The notes under the pieces were generated by a model. That model was not told where the DNA came from, did not search any database, and saw nothing but the letters and a program-made list of their open reading frames with translations. Both the position numbers and the translations under genes were made by a program. Of a stretch of DNA of 39,112 nt, positions 1 to 7,095 are shown piece by piece; within the stretch, counting starts at the first letter, position 1; every line of letters begins with the position of its first letter. Source of the DNA: a virus; IMG/VR virus record IMGVR_UViG_3300009702_000048, positions 1 to 39,112 of that record. One strand, 5' to 3'.

Positions 1-2
1 GT

Positions 3-329
3 AAGGGGGCGGATCTCCGAAAGGCTGTTCCGACCGGTTTTGAGGGGGCTTCGGGGTCGCCACGGAACCAGGTGAACCAGATCCTCGACTACCTGTTGCG
101 GATCTACGCGCCCTTCTCTCAGGTGAGGGTGCTCGACAGCCTGGGGGACACGAGGCTCTATTCGACGTTCATGGAGGCCGTCTCCCCGTTGGATGAGGTA
201 CCCGAGATTACCGAGCGTGTGCTAGGGTTTGCCTTGACCCTCAGGGTCGAAGCAGAACTGGATCTGAAGGATCCGGAAACGGCGCAGGCAGTGGGGCGGC
301 CGTTGACTCTCAGCACCGAGGTCCTGTAA
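3..329 (+). CDS. Partial phage tail/neck-region protein (5' end outside window)
   Basis: The frame is open from the first complete codon at position 3 to the TAA at 327-329, so the start lies upstream of the window. An internal GTG at 72 has no convincing ribosome site. About 108 residues are visible. They contain a predicted helix (NQILDYLLRIY), then alternating hydrophobic strands ending in LTLRVEAELDL. I do not recognise the family. Its place two genes before the tail sheath is where tail-completion or tail-terminator genes often sit, so a neck or tail-terminator role is a positional inference only. The next gene starts 10 bases after its stop, behind the ribosome site AAGGAAG. Confidence 0.6.
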   Translation, partial: KGADLRKAVPTGFEGASGSPRNQVNQILDYLLRIYAPFSQVRVLDSLGDTRLYSTFMEAVSPLDEVPEITERVLGFALTLRVEAELDLKDPETAQAVGRPLTLSTEVL

Positions 330-339
330 GGAAGATCAG

Positions 340-711
340 ATGGCTCGCTACTACAACAAAACTTCAGGCCTGATCACCGTCACCCTGAAGGACGGGTCGG
401 CAACGGTGGTGCCCTCGAAGCAGTGGCTTCCGGTGGCTCCCGAGCAGGATGGCTCCTCAGATCTTCAACGGAAGGTCGCCAAAGGCTTCCTGGTTCGGCG
501 CGAAGATCCCCAGTCCGCACCCGTGCTCAACATTTCGCCAGCCACCCCCGCTCCCGCTCTCGTACCCGATTCAGGGCCCGAGGAGGTGGAAGATCTGCCG
601 AGCATGGATTGGCGGAAGGGCGATCTCGTGGCATACGCGGAGGGTACGGGTCTGAGTGTTTCCGGGATGACTAAAGCGGAGATCCTCGAAGCCCTCGAAG
701 GTGCCTCATGA
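340..711 (+). CDS. Small tail-region protein with C-terminal SAP/HeH-like helical motif
   Basis: This is a 123-residue protein starting at ATG 340, eight bases after a good GGAAG ribosome site. The N-terminal ~60 residues (RYYNKTSGLITVTLKDG) look like a small beta domain. Residues ~62-84 form a Pro/Ala-rich linker. The last ~35 residues (WRKGDLVAYAEGTGLSVSG then MTKAEILEALEG) have the helix-extended-loop-helix pattern seen in SAP/HeH/Rho-N-like motifs, which often bind nucleic acid or act as protein docking modules. It lies directly upstream of the tail sheath. I infer a minor structural or tail-assembly role. The motif assignment is by eye. Confidence 0.65.
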   Translation: MARYYNKTSGLITVTLKDGSATVVPSKQWLPVAPEQDGSSDLQRKVAKGFLVRREDPQSAPVLNISPATPAPALVPDSGPEEVEDLPSMDWRKGDLVAYAEGTGLSVSGMTKAEILEALEGAS

Positions 712-764
712 CGATTAGCAACGAAAACTCCCGGCGTGGTCGCCGACAGAGGAGGAGCTAGACA

Positions 765-3287
765 ATGGCCGAAATCCTGTCCCCCGGCGTCTTCATCGAG
801 GAAGTCCCGTCCAGCGTTCAGGTGGTCCAGCCGGTTTCCACCAGCAACTTGGGCATCATCGGGGCTACTCAGCGCGGACCGACGAACGTGGCCACCCTGG
901 TGACTTCGTTCCCTCAGTTCGAGCGCCTGTTTGGACCGCAGATCGCGGAGAGTCGCATGGCTCTCTCGATGGGCGCGTTTTACGCGAACGGTGGTCGACG
1001 AGCCTACGTCGTTCGGGTCATGCCCGGGGACGCCGTAGTGGCATCTGGGTTTGTCTCGTCCGCTCGTGAGGGCTTCATCACCAACACGGGTGACGGTTCC
1101 ACGGCGGCGGTGACTGAGGCAGTGCTCTCGGGCACGGCCCTGGAAACTCCGGTCGAGTCCGTCGCTGGTACCGCTGGAGTCACCTGGGCGTGGCGAGCGG
1201 ATGGGACGCCGCTCATGACCGACCCTCTCGTCGAGCGGGACGGGACGACTGCGCTCGTGCAGGCGAGCATCGCAACGGTGGAGGGGAGAGTCGATCCGAC
1301 CTCGCTTCCGACCGTCGACCTCGACCACCCGAGCATCGCTCCCGGAGCCACGATCACGCTCCACTGGGATCCCAACGGGTCGTCCCCGACCACTCTCACG
1401 CTACTCCAGGTGGGGTCGACTCTCGTCGCCTCCGGCACTTCCGCCGCCGGCACGGTGGCCACCCTCGATCTCGTCACGGGCTTCCTCTCGGTCGAGTTTG
1501 CAGGGGTCGAGGTCCCGGTGGCTGGTGGCGATGGCACCGCCATCACGCTCGACTTCACCCCGGGTACGGCGTTGATCTCCATCGCCGACGACGGCTCGGG
1601 AGTCATCCCCGCCACGGCCGACCTCACGGGAGCTGGCACGGTCACCTATGCGACCGGTGCCTACACCTTCACGGCGGCGGCCGGGTCGGTTCCCGGAACT
1701 GGGATGCCGATCGTTGCCAGCTACGCGGTCACCGCGTGGGACCTGGACCCGATCTCGGTCGGGACCTGGGGCAACGACATGCGGGTGCAGCTTTCGGGCA
1801 ACGCCGACTTCTACGACGCGGCCACGAACACCTACAGCCGCTTCAACATGAACGTGCTTCTGTTGAATCCGGCCACGGGCCTGCACGACATCCTGGAGAC
1901 GTTCGAGGAGTTGGAGTTCACCGACTCCACGAGCGCGCAGTACTTCCCGTCGGTCATCAACGACCTCTCCGACCTCGTCAACGTGGTCGAGCCTCCGCTC
2001 GTCACGCCCGGCGAGGCGCCCTCGAACCTGAATGGGCTCGCCCAGTCTCAGGTCATCGCGGGGGGTGATGCGGACGCGGCCAATCGTCAGATCACGACCA
2101 CGCTGATCACCGCGGGCATCGCGCCGCGCTCGGTGTCCATCACCTATATCGACTCCGGTGCGGTGGCTCGGACCATCACCGACGACGGCGCGGGCAACCT
2201 CATCGGGGATGTGGACGCGGGTGGAACCAACACCATCGACTACACGTCCGGTGCGGTCGATGTGACGGTCTCCGACGCGATCAACGCGACCGACCTCGTC
2301 ACGGCAGCGTGGCGCGAGACGGCCTCCGCAACGGACACCTCGACCTTCTCGAATGGAACGGACGGGACTTTCACAAGCTCGCTCCAGTACGGCCGGAGCC
2401 AGTTCTCGGCTCCGGGCACTCTCCAGACCAACTACCAGGGGCTCTACGCGCTGGATCGGGTCGAGGAGCTGATGCAGGTCGCCATCCCCGACTTCGCGGG
2501 TGACGTTCAGATCACGCAGGACCTCTTCGACTATGCGGACAGTCGAGAGTCGCTCCCGTCTGGTGGCGATCGGTTCATCATCTCGATGGTCCCGCAGGGC
2601 TCGACAGCTCAAGAGGCGGTGGACTTCATCCGCTTCGATCTTTTGAGAAACTCGAAGTACGCAGCGCTCTACTGGCCGTGGGTTCGAGTCGCGGACCCGC
2701 TCCAGGACAACCGCGCCGTGACCTTCCCTCCGCTCGGTCATCTGGCGGGCATCTACGCCCGCACCGACTCGCAGCGCAACGTGGGCAAGGCCCCGGGCGG
2801 TGTTGTGGATGGCTCGCTCCGATTCCTCACGGGCTTGGAGCTTGACCCGACGCTTGGCGAGCGCGACCTCGTGTACCCGAATCGGATCAACCCTCTCATC
2901 TCCAGCCCGCAGACGGGTTTGGCGGTGTGGGGTGTACGCACCTCTTCTCTCCAGAGCGAGTGGCGCTACATCAACGTCCGGCGCCTCTTCATGTTCGTCG
3001 AGAAGAGCATCTTCAACTCGACGGCGTGGATCGTCTTCGAGAACAACGGTCCGGCGCTGTGGGCGCGGATCAAGGCTCAGATCCAGTCGTTCCTCAACGG
3101 CCTGTTCAACGACGGGCTCTTCGCGGGTACGACTCCGAGCGAGGCCTTCTTCGTCATCGTCGACGACACCAACAATACCGCCGACTCGATCGCTCAAGGG
3201 CAAGTGATCATCGATGTCGGCATCGCCGCGAACCGGCCTGCTGAGTTTGTCCGGTTCAGGTTCCAGCAGAAGTCCCTAGAGAGCTGA
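765..3287 (+). CDS. Contractile tail sheath protein
   Basis: This 840-residue protein starts with the classic sheath signature SPGVFIEEVPSS (residues ~6-17), which begins the inner-layer strand of contractile sheaths in T4 gp18, Mu gpL and R-type pyocins. The C-terminal ~200 residues carry the conserved sheath core: GVRTSS, then WRYINVRRLFMFVEKSI, then FENNGPALWARIK, ending in a strand of the type used for subunit meshing. It is longer than T4 gp18 (659 aa). The extra length is a Thr/Ser/Gly/Asp-rich beta region at ~100-420, presumably surface-exposed insert domains. The ribosome site GAGGAGG lies just before the ATG. It polymerises around the tube and contracts on infection. Confidence 0.95.
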   Translation: MAEILSPGVFIEEVPSSVQVVQPVSTSNLGIIGATQRGPTNVATLVTSFPQFERLFGPQIAESRMALSMGAFYANGGRRAYVVRVMPGDAVVASGFVSSAREGFITNTGDGSTAAVTEAVLSGTALETPVESVAGTAGVTWAWRADGTPLMTDPLVERDGTTALVQASIATVEGRVDPTSLPTVDLDHPSIAPGATITLHWDPNGSSPTTLTLLQVGSTLVASGTSAAGTVATLDLVTGFLSVEFAGVEVPVAGGDGTAITLDFTPGTALISIADDGSGVIPATADLTGAGTVTYATGAYTFTAAAGSVPGTGMPIVASYAVTAWDLDPISVGTWGNDMRVQLSGNADFYDAATNTYSRFNMNVLLLNPATGLHDILETFEELEFTDSTSAQYFPSVINDLSDLVNVVEPPLVTPGEAPSNLNGLAQSQVIAGGDADAANRQITTTLITAGIAPRSVSITYIDSGAVARTITDDGAGNLIGDVDAGGTNTIDYTSGAVDVTVSDAINATDLVTAAWRETASATDTSTFSNGTDGTFTSSLQYGRSQFSAPGTLQTNYQGLYALDRVEELMQVAIPDFAGDVQITQDLFDYADSRESLPSGGDRFIISMVPQGSTAQEAVDFIRFDLLRNSKYAALYWPWVRVADPLQDNRAVTFPPLGHLAGIYARTDSQRNVGKAPGGVVDGSLRFLTGLELDPTLGERDLVYPNRINPLISSPQTGLAVWGVRTSSLQSEWRYINVRRLFMFVEKSIFNSTAWIVFENNGPALWARIKAQIQSFLNGLFNDGLFAGTTPSEAFFVIVDDTNNTADSIAQGQVIIDVGIAANRPAEFVRFRFQQKSLES

Positions 3288-3304
3288 TCAGGAGGTAGCT
3301 ACCC

Positions 3305-3703
3305 ATGCAGGTTACGATCATCAACACCACGGCCGATCCGGTCGCTATCTCGTTCCTCTACAGGACACTGGACGCGAACGGCACGGTCATCGACAACGGC
3401 GACGGCACTACGGTCCAGTCGGATCGCGTCACCATCTCTGCGACTTGGTCGGCGCTCGATGCCGAGACCGACTTCCGGAGGCAGGTCGAGGACGGCACGC
3501 TCACGCTCACCTTTGCCACCGAGGCAGGGGACAGCGCGGCGCTCGGACATCCGGGCACCTTGGAGTCGTTCGCCAACGCCGCCGGGCTCCCGGCAGCCGG
3601 CAGCCGGCCGCTCTTCACGACCGTTTGGCAGGTCGATGCCGCCTTGGCGGTTTGGACCGATGGGACCAACTGGCGACGTGCCGCAGGCACCATCACGACC
3701 TGA
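3305..3703 (+). CDS. Unknown small beta-rich structural protein
   Basis: This is a 132-residue protein placed between the sheath and the tube, starting after a GGAGGTAG ribosome site. It begins with strands (QVTIINTTADPVAISFLYR), has a central acidic segment, and ends with a Trp-containing region. There is no cysteine, signal peptide or membrane segment. The family is not recognised. Its position in a sheath-tube operon suggests a minor virion or tail-assembly protein. Downstream, 57 bases separate it from the tube gene and include the TAAGTTTTAGGTAGGAGG element. Confidence 0.7.
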   Translation: MQVTIINTTADPVAISFLYRTLDANGTVIDNGDGTTVQSDRVTISATWSALDAETDFRRQVEDGTLTLTFATEAGDSAALGHPGTLESFANAAGLPAAGSRPLFTTVWQVDAALAVWTDGTNWRRAAGTITT

Positions 3704-3760
3704 GCCCTGGCCTACTCTCCAGGATCAAGTACTCTAAGTTTTAGGTAGGAGGATCAACGT

Positions 3761-4303
3761 ATGGCCCGCGAAGTAGCCACTGACTTCATCCACTCGATGC
3801 GCTTTCAGGTGGTCGCCACCGATGGCGGCCGTCCGGGGCTCTCTCCGTCGGGCCGTGCCGACGCTGGCTTCACCACCATGTCGACGCCCGAGATGACTGT
3901 CGAAGCTGTCGAGTACAAGGAAGGCACGTTCATCTACACCCGGAAGTACCCGGGCAACCCCACGATGAACGACCTCACTCTCGCTCGCGGTGTCGCGCGT
4001 CAGGACAGCATCTTCTGGAGCTGGCTCCGCATCGTCATCGAGGGCACGGGCGAGTACCGTCAGGACCTCGACATCAACCACTTCCACCGCGACACGTCGC
4101 TGGTGCGTGGTGTTCCCGCGACGGGTGCCGAGGCGAACCTCACGAAGCTCGACACGGACTCGCCAGCGCGCGTGTACCACGTGCGGGAGGCGTTCCCGAT
4201 TCGCCACAAGGTCGCGGCAGATCTGGACGCGACGGCTTCCGAAATCTCGATCATGGAGCTGGATCTCAGCTTCGAGCACTTCGAGGTCGAAGAGGTCGCC
4301 TGA
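3761..4303 (+). CDS. Tail tube protein
   Basis: This 180-residue protein is of the T4 gp19-like / conserved phage tail region type. Family marks are an early hydrophobic strand (HSMRFQVVATDG), the MSTPEMTVEAVEYKEG stretch, the KYPGNPTMNDLTLARGV segment, and the C-terminal strand pattern SEISIMELDLSFEHFEVEEV that inter-subunit tube sheets share. The length is typical of tube proteins. It stacks in rings to form the inner tail tube through which DNA passes, inside the sheath. It starts after the strong ribosome site TAGGAGG and is followed by a rho-independent terminator, consistent with a highly expressed major tail gene. Confidence 0.93.
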   Translation: MAREVATDFIHSMRFQVVATDGGRPGLSPSGRADAGFTTMSTPEMTVEAVEYKEGTFIYTRKYPGNPTMNDLTLARGVARQDSIFWSWLRIVIEGTGEYRQDLDINHFHRDTSLVRGVPATGAEANLTKLDTDSPARVYHVREAFPIRHKVAADLDATASEISIMELDLSFEHFEVEEVA

Positions 4304-4317
4304 CCCACTCTGAGAAG

Positions 4318-4343
4318 GGCCGGGTCTTCGGGCCCGGCCTTTT
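4318..4343 (+). terminator. Rho-independent terminator after tail tube gene
   Basis: A 9-bp GC-rich stem (GGCCGGGTC paired with GGCCCGGCC, one T-G wobble) closes a TTCG tetraloop and is followed by TTTT then C. It lies 14 bases after the tube stop codon. This is a classic intrinsic terminator, here probably attenuating between the highly expressed tube gene and downstream tail genes. Confidence 0.9.
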
Positions 4344-4373
4344 CTCGATCCGGCCATACCTAAAAGTTGACAG

Positions 4374-5123
4374 ATGGCGCGAACCAACCTCACGGACTTC
4401 CTCCAGGTCTACCCCTTCTGGCTGACGGACGTCGCACCGATTGAGCCGTTTGCACTTCCGATCTTCTCTCCGCTCTCCGGCTTCTCTACGATCACCTCTC
4501 CCGAGGTGACGATCGAGACGCGGCCGGTGGAGCAGGCAAACTGGTACTTCCCTGTGCCGGTGGTGAAGTCGGCCTCGAACAACACCCTCTCGCTCACGCG
4601 GGGGGCCAAGTGGTTCGACTCGGACTTCTACCACTGGATCACAACTGCACTGACCGGTGATTCGGGCGGGCAGAACGTGGGCGGGTCCAACCCTGCATCC
4701 CCCTCGATGGGGCAGGCCTTCCAGCGTGGCGGGCCCACGCCCCGCAGGGACCTGCTCCTCATCCAGTTCCTTGCGCACTCCCCCATTCCTCGGAACGTGA
4801 GTCCTGCGGTAGCGGCAGCGGCCAATGCGGCTCTTGTGCTGGCCGTACAGGGCGCTTCCTCGGCGATCGCGGGAGGCGGAGCGGCCCTCGGGGGCGCGGC
4901 GGTCGGAGCGGCCTCGTCGGCGCTCACAGCCGGTGGGAACGTAGGCTTCGGGATGACCGAGTTTGCGCCCCGGCTCCCGGCCAAGGCCTGGATGCTCTAC
5001 GGGTGCCTTCCGACTCGCTACAAGGTCGGGGGTGACTTCGATGCCAAGTCATCGGACATCTCGATTCAAGAGTTGGATGTCCAGTACGAGTACTTCGACG
5101 AGATCGCACTCTCGCTTCCATAG
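4374..5123 (+). CDS. Second tail tube-like protein (tube paralog with Ala-rich insert)
   Basis: This 249-residue protein shares the layout of the tube gene just upstream: an N-terminal strand region, a TSPEVTIETRPVEQ segment matching the tube's STPEMTVEAVEYKE, a NNTLSLTRGAKW segment matching MNDLTLARGV, and a C-terminal DISIQELDVQYEYFDEI strand matching the tube's end. Between them is an Ala/Gly-rich stretch at ~144-195 that the first paralog lacks. Such second tube-like proteins in myoviruses often cap or initiate the tube or connect to the baseplate. That role here is inference. It lies downstream of the terminator, with a CCTAAAAGTTGACAG stretch immediately before the ATG. Confidence 0.85.
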   Translation: MARTNLTDFLQVYPFWLTDVAPIEPFALPIFSPLSGFSTITSPEVTIETRPVEQANWYFPVPVVKSASNNTLSLTRGAKWFDSDFYHWITTALTGDSGGQNVGGSNPASPSMGQAFQRGGPTPRRDLLLIQFLAHSPIPRNVSPAVAAAANAALVLAVQGASSAIAGGGAALGGAAVGAASSALTAGGNVGFGMTEFAPRLPAKAWMLYGCLPTRYKVGGDFDAKSSDISIQELDVQYEYFDEIALSLP

Positions 5124-5131
5124 GAGCGCCC

Positions 5132-5338
5132 ATGAGCACAGACTGGCAGCCTCTTGAAAAGAAGGTCCTCGACCGCCTTCGGCAGATCCGACAGGAGACG
5201 ACCTCGGCGGGCGCTGGTGGGTACGAGGTGCCCTTCGGGGGTGAGCCTCTTCGGCCCATCCCTCCCTACGAGAACGTGAGGCGACGGAAGAGGGCGAAGC
5301 GCCGGATTCGGGAGATGCTAGATCTGGACGATAACTAA
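5132..5338 (+). CDS. Small basic protein of unknown function
   Basis: A 68-residue protein starts nine bases after the tube-paralog stop, behind a TAGGAG ribosome site. It has an N-terminal helix (WQPLEKKVLDRLRQIRQE), a Gly/Pro-rich middle and a C-terminal Arg/Lys-rich helix (RRRKRAKRRIREMLDL). The family is not recognised. Its size and charge would suit a small tail-assembly factor, but nothing in the sequence proves this. Confidence 0.6.
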   Translation: MSTDWQPLEKKVLDRLRQIRQETTSAGAGGYEVPFGGEPLRPIPPYENVRRRKRAKRRIREMLDLDDN

Positions 5339-5360
5339 AACTTGAGGTAGGACGTAGGGT

Positions 5361-5945
5361 ATGGAAACGGACGAAGGCATCGAGATATTCACGGACGACG
5401 GCGAGGAGGCTTGGGCCACCCTGGTGTGGAAGGCCCAACAGGGGCGGTGTTCTGGTTGCGGGTGCGACCAGGCGGATCAGCTCAAGGTGCGGATGGTCAT
5501 TCCGCGGGAGTTGGGAGGGAAGGAGATCGTCTCGAACGGCATCCTTCTCTGCCGCACCTGTGAGATGGCCAAGAACATCGCCAGCCGATCCCCGTCCCCT
5601 GCCTCTGGAGAGAACACCCGCCCGATCAACTTCTGGGTCAGCCGGCAGTTGCACGGAAAACTCACCAACGGGCTGAGCACAAAGTACGGGTTCAAGTCGA
5701 TCTCGTCGCTCGTGCGCTACCTGATGCAGAAATACGCCGAGGACCCGGACTGGTTCCCCGATCTGGAGCTGTACCAAGACACCGGCGCGGACACGAAGGT
5801 CAATGTATGGGTGGGGCGCGAGCTGTACGCTGCGTTCAAGGATGAGGTGGACTCGCGCGGGAGCACGGTCACCGACATCTTGAAGAGCCTCATCCAGATG
5901 TACGAGATTGAACACGAACGAATCGTGGGAAGGACGAGAGACTGA
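5361..5945 (+). CDS. HNH-like zinc module fused to two ribbon-helix-helix-like segments
   Basis: This is a 194-residue protein. Residues ~21-72 follow the HNH endonuclease plan: a C-x2-C pair at 30/33, an LGG-x7-NG...LLC turn, a second C-x2-C pair at 64/67 and a Lys at 71. The position expected to hold the DH metal/catalytic histidine reads RM, and the usual CH of the last pair reads CE, so it is probably catalytically dead but still zinc binding. Two similar segments follow, at ~88-126 (INFWVSRQLHGKL... ISSLVRYLMQKY) and ~145-184 (VNVWVGRELYAAF... VTDILKSLIQMY). Each has a strand-helix-helix pattern like MetJ/Arc/CopG RHH domains. An operator-binding or tail-assembly role is possible. The architecture is clear; the function is not. 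Confidence 0.7.
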   Translation: METDEGIEIFTDDGEEAWATLVWKAQQGRCSGCGCDQADQLKVRMVIPRELGGKEIVSNGILLCRTCEMAKNIASRSPSPASGENTRPINFWVSRQLHGKLTNGLSTKYGFKSISSLVRYLMQKYAEDPDWFPDLELYQDTGADTKVNVWVGRELYAAFKDEVDSRGSTVTDILKSLIQMYEIEHERIVGRTRD

Positions 5946-5946
5946 G

Positions 5947-6732
5947 ATGGGAATCGAACAGACGCATACCGTCAACCAGATGGAGACACCGCACTCGTCG
6001 GTGGGTGCCTTCCAACTGCCTTGTGGCTACCTGGACCCAGATACGAGGGAGCTGTACCGCGAGGTGAAGGTCCGGGAAATCTCGGGCCACGAGGAGGACA
6101 TGATGTCCTCCAAGAAGACTCCTAACGCGCAGAAGTTGAACAACCTCCTTCTGGCGTGCGTGGTCCAGATTGGACCGATCGAGGGGGCGAAGCTGTCCCG
6201 GGTGCTCAAGGCCCTCCCGATCGGCGATCGAATCTTCCTCCTCTTCGCTATTCGGCGGGTCACGCTCGGGGACGAGCTGCCGGTCACGGAGACTTGTCCG
6301 AGCTGTGGTACCAAGAGCCTCTTCATGGTCGACCTCGGTGAGGAGCTGGTCGTCAAGGAGATGCCCAGTCCGATGAAGTGGGTCTACGACGATGTACTGC
6401 CTCGTTCGCAGATGGCGGTCCGCTTCCGAGTTTCCACCGGAGCGGACGAGGCGACGGTGGTGAAGCTGAACAACGGCAAGCGCTCGGACGCCCGCTCGCA
6501 GGCGATCATGATGCGGCTGGATCTGCTCGGGGAGGAGCCCCCGACGCTCAAGGGGGTCCAGGGTCTCTCGCTCGTGGATCGCAACTACCTGCGTGATAGG
6601 TTCAACGAGGTGGAGGGTGGGGTCGATACTTCGATCGACTTCGAGTGTTCCGAGTGTGGCCACGAGTGGCAGAAGGACCTGGACATTGGTGCCCGGGATT
6701 TTTTCTTCCCTTCGGGGATGTCGAGTCGCTAG
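5947..6732 (+). CDS. T4 gp26-like tail assembly chaperone (zero-frame product)
   Basis: This 261-residue protein begins at ATG 5947, one base after the previous stop, with GGAAGGA upstream. Residues ~20-130 resemble the T4 gp26-type baseplate-assembly family: LP-G, then VKVREISGHEED, a helical core, and FAIRRVTLGDE. It has two CxxC pairs, CPSC (117-120) and CSEC (234-237), forming a likely zinc ribbon. It sits immediately upstream of the tape measure region, the position of tail assembly chaperones (lambda gpG/gpGT). Its 3' end carries a -1 slippery heptamer, so a longer fusion of about 322 residues is predicted from the same start. Confidence 0.8.
   Translation: MGIEQTHTVNQMETPHSSVGAFQLPCGYLDPDTRELYREVKVREISGHEEDMMSSKKTPNAQKLNNLLLACVVQIGPIEGAKLSRVLKALPIGDRIFLLFAIRRVTLGDELPVTETCPSCGTKSLFMVDLGEELVVKEMPSPMKWVYDDVLPRSQMAVRFRVSTGADEATVVKLNNGKRSDARSQAIMMRLDLLGEEPPTLKGVQGLSLVDRNYLRDRFNEVEGGVDTSIDFECSECGHEWQKDLDIGARDFFFPSGMSSR
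6699..6705 (+). other. Predicted -1 ribosomal frameshift site (T TTT TTC)
   Basis: In the chaperone zero frame the codons read GAT TTT TTC. The heptamer T TTT TTC fits the X XXY YYZ rule for -1 slippage. Shifting back one base enters an open frame of 69 codons that continues to 6914. A short CCC-TTCG-GGG hairpin (6707-6718) follows at once, and an AGAAGGA Shine-Dalgarno-like stretch lies about 30 bases upstream. Both could stimulate slippage, though the hairpin is closer than usual. Frameshifting in chaperone genes ahead of the tape measure is a widely conserved phage feature. Confidence 0.8.
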
Positions 6733-6914
6733 AGCAGGAGGTCTTCTTCCTGTTGGAGGTCTGGCAGGGGTCTGACTACGATGCGATCATGAAGATCCCT
6801 GTGACCCGACGTCACCGACTCGTGGTAGAAAAGAGCAACCTGGAGCGGAAGCGGCAAGCAGAACACAGGGCGTCGATGTCACGGGCCAGGTCCCGGGCGC
6901 GCGCAAGGCGGTAG
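6705..6914 (+). CDS. Tail assembly chaperone, -1 frameshift extension
   Basis: This is the 69-codon extension reached by -1 slippage from the upstream chaperone frame. The joined protein would be about 322 residues, with the junction after the two Phe codons of the slippery site. The extension reads LPFGDVESLEQEVFFLLEVW, then a KIPVTRRHRLVVEKSNLERK stretch, and ends in an Arg/Ala-rich tail. Acidic/aromatic then basic helices of this kind are typical of the gpT-like part of frameshifted chaperones, which contacts the tape measure protein during tail assembly. It has no independent ribosome site at a sensible start, which argues for frameshifting. Confidence 0.75.
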   Translation, partial: LPFGDVESLEQEVFFLLEVWQGSDYDAIMKIPVTRRHRLVVEKSNLERKRQAEHRASMSRARSRARARR

Positions 6915-6916
6915 TC

Positions 6917-6932
6917 GCGACCACGTGGTCGC
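6917..6932. repeat. 16-bp perfect palindrome GCGACCACGTGGTCGC, copy 1
   Basis: The self-complementary sequence lies three bases after the frameshift-extension stop and 17 bases before the small gene at 6950. Identical copies lie at 20126 and 28302, all between genes. It could be an operator for a dimeric regulator, or form a hairpin with a 6-bp stem and ACGT loop. No T-run follows, so a simple terminator is unlikely. Confidence 0.85.
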
Positions 6933-6949
6933 AGTAGGAGAGAAAGCTC

Positions 6950-7093
6950 GTGGCGTTGGTAGCGGAGAGAGGGAAGGCGGCCTCGGTCACCACCGAAGAG
7001 GTGGATCGGATGGTCGCGCTCTACCTCGGCACCCCTGTCTCGCGTTGCGAGCGCAAGTACAAGATCGCCCTCGGCGAGTTTGGTGGGCAGTAG
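6950..7093 (+). CDS. Small 47-residue protein before the tape measure gene
   Basis: It has a GTG start with TAGGAG nine bases upstream and a TAG stop at 7091-7093. The product has an N-terminal basic segment, a helix (TTEEVDRMVALYLG) and a short Cys-containing end (VSRCERKYKIALGEF). Codon third positions are strongly G/C, as in neighbouring genes, whereas the overlapping frame 6925-7093 lacks this bias, so this small frame is the better call. The family is not recognised. Its stop lies two bases before the proposed tape measure start, suggesting translational coupling. Confidence 0.6.
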   Translation: MALVAERGKAASVTTEEVDRMVALYLGTPVSRCERKYKIALGEFGGQ

Positions 7094-7095
7094 TC

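Noticed and set aside
72-329. The first gene as a complete 85-residue protein starting at GTG 72
   Set aside because: The frame is open to the window edge, and the GTG has no ribosome site, so it is treated as the 3' part of a longer gene.
465-3550. Long open frames on the minus strand opposite the sheath gene, and similar ones opposite most large genes
   Set aside because: They are mirror frames of GC-rich genes with strong third-position bias. They have Arg-rich, low-information products, no ribosome sites and no family resemblance.
6917-6932. Palindrome copies as plain rho-independent terminators
   Set aside because: No copy is followed by a T-run. Real terminators in this window (4318, 18353) look different.
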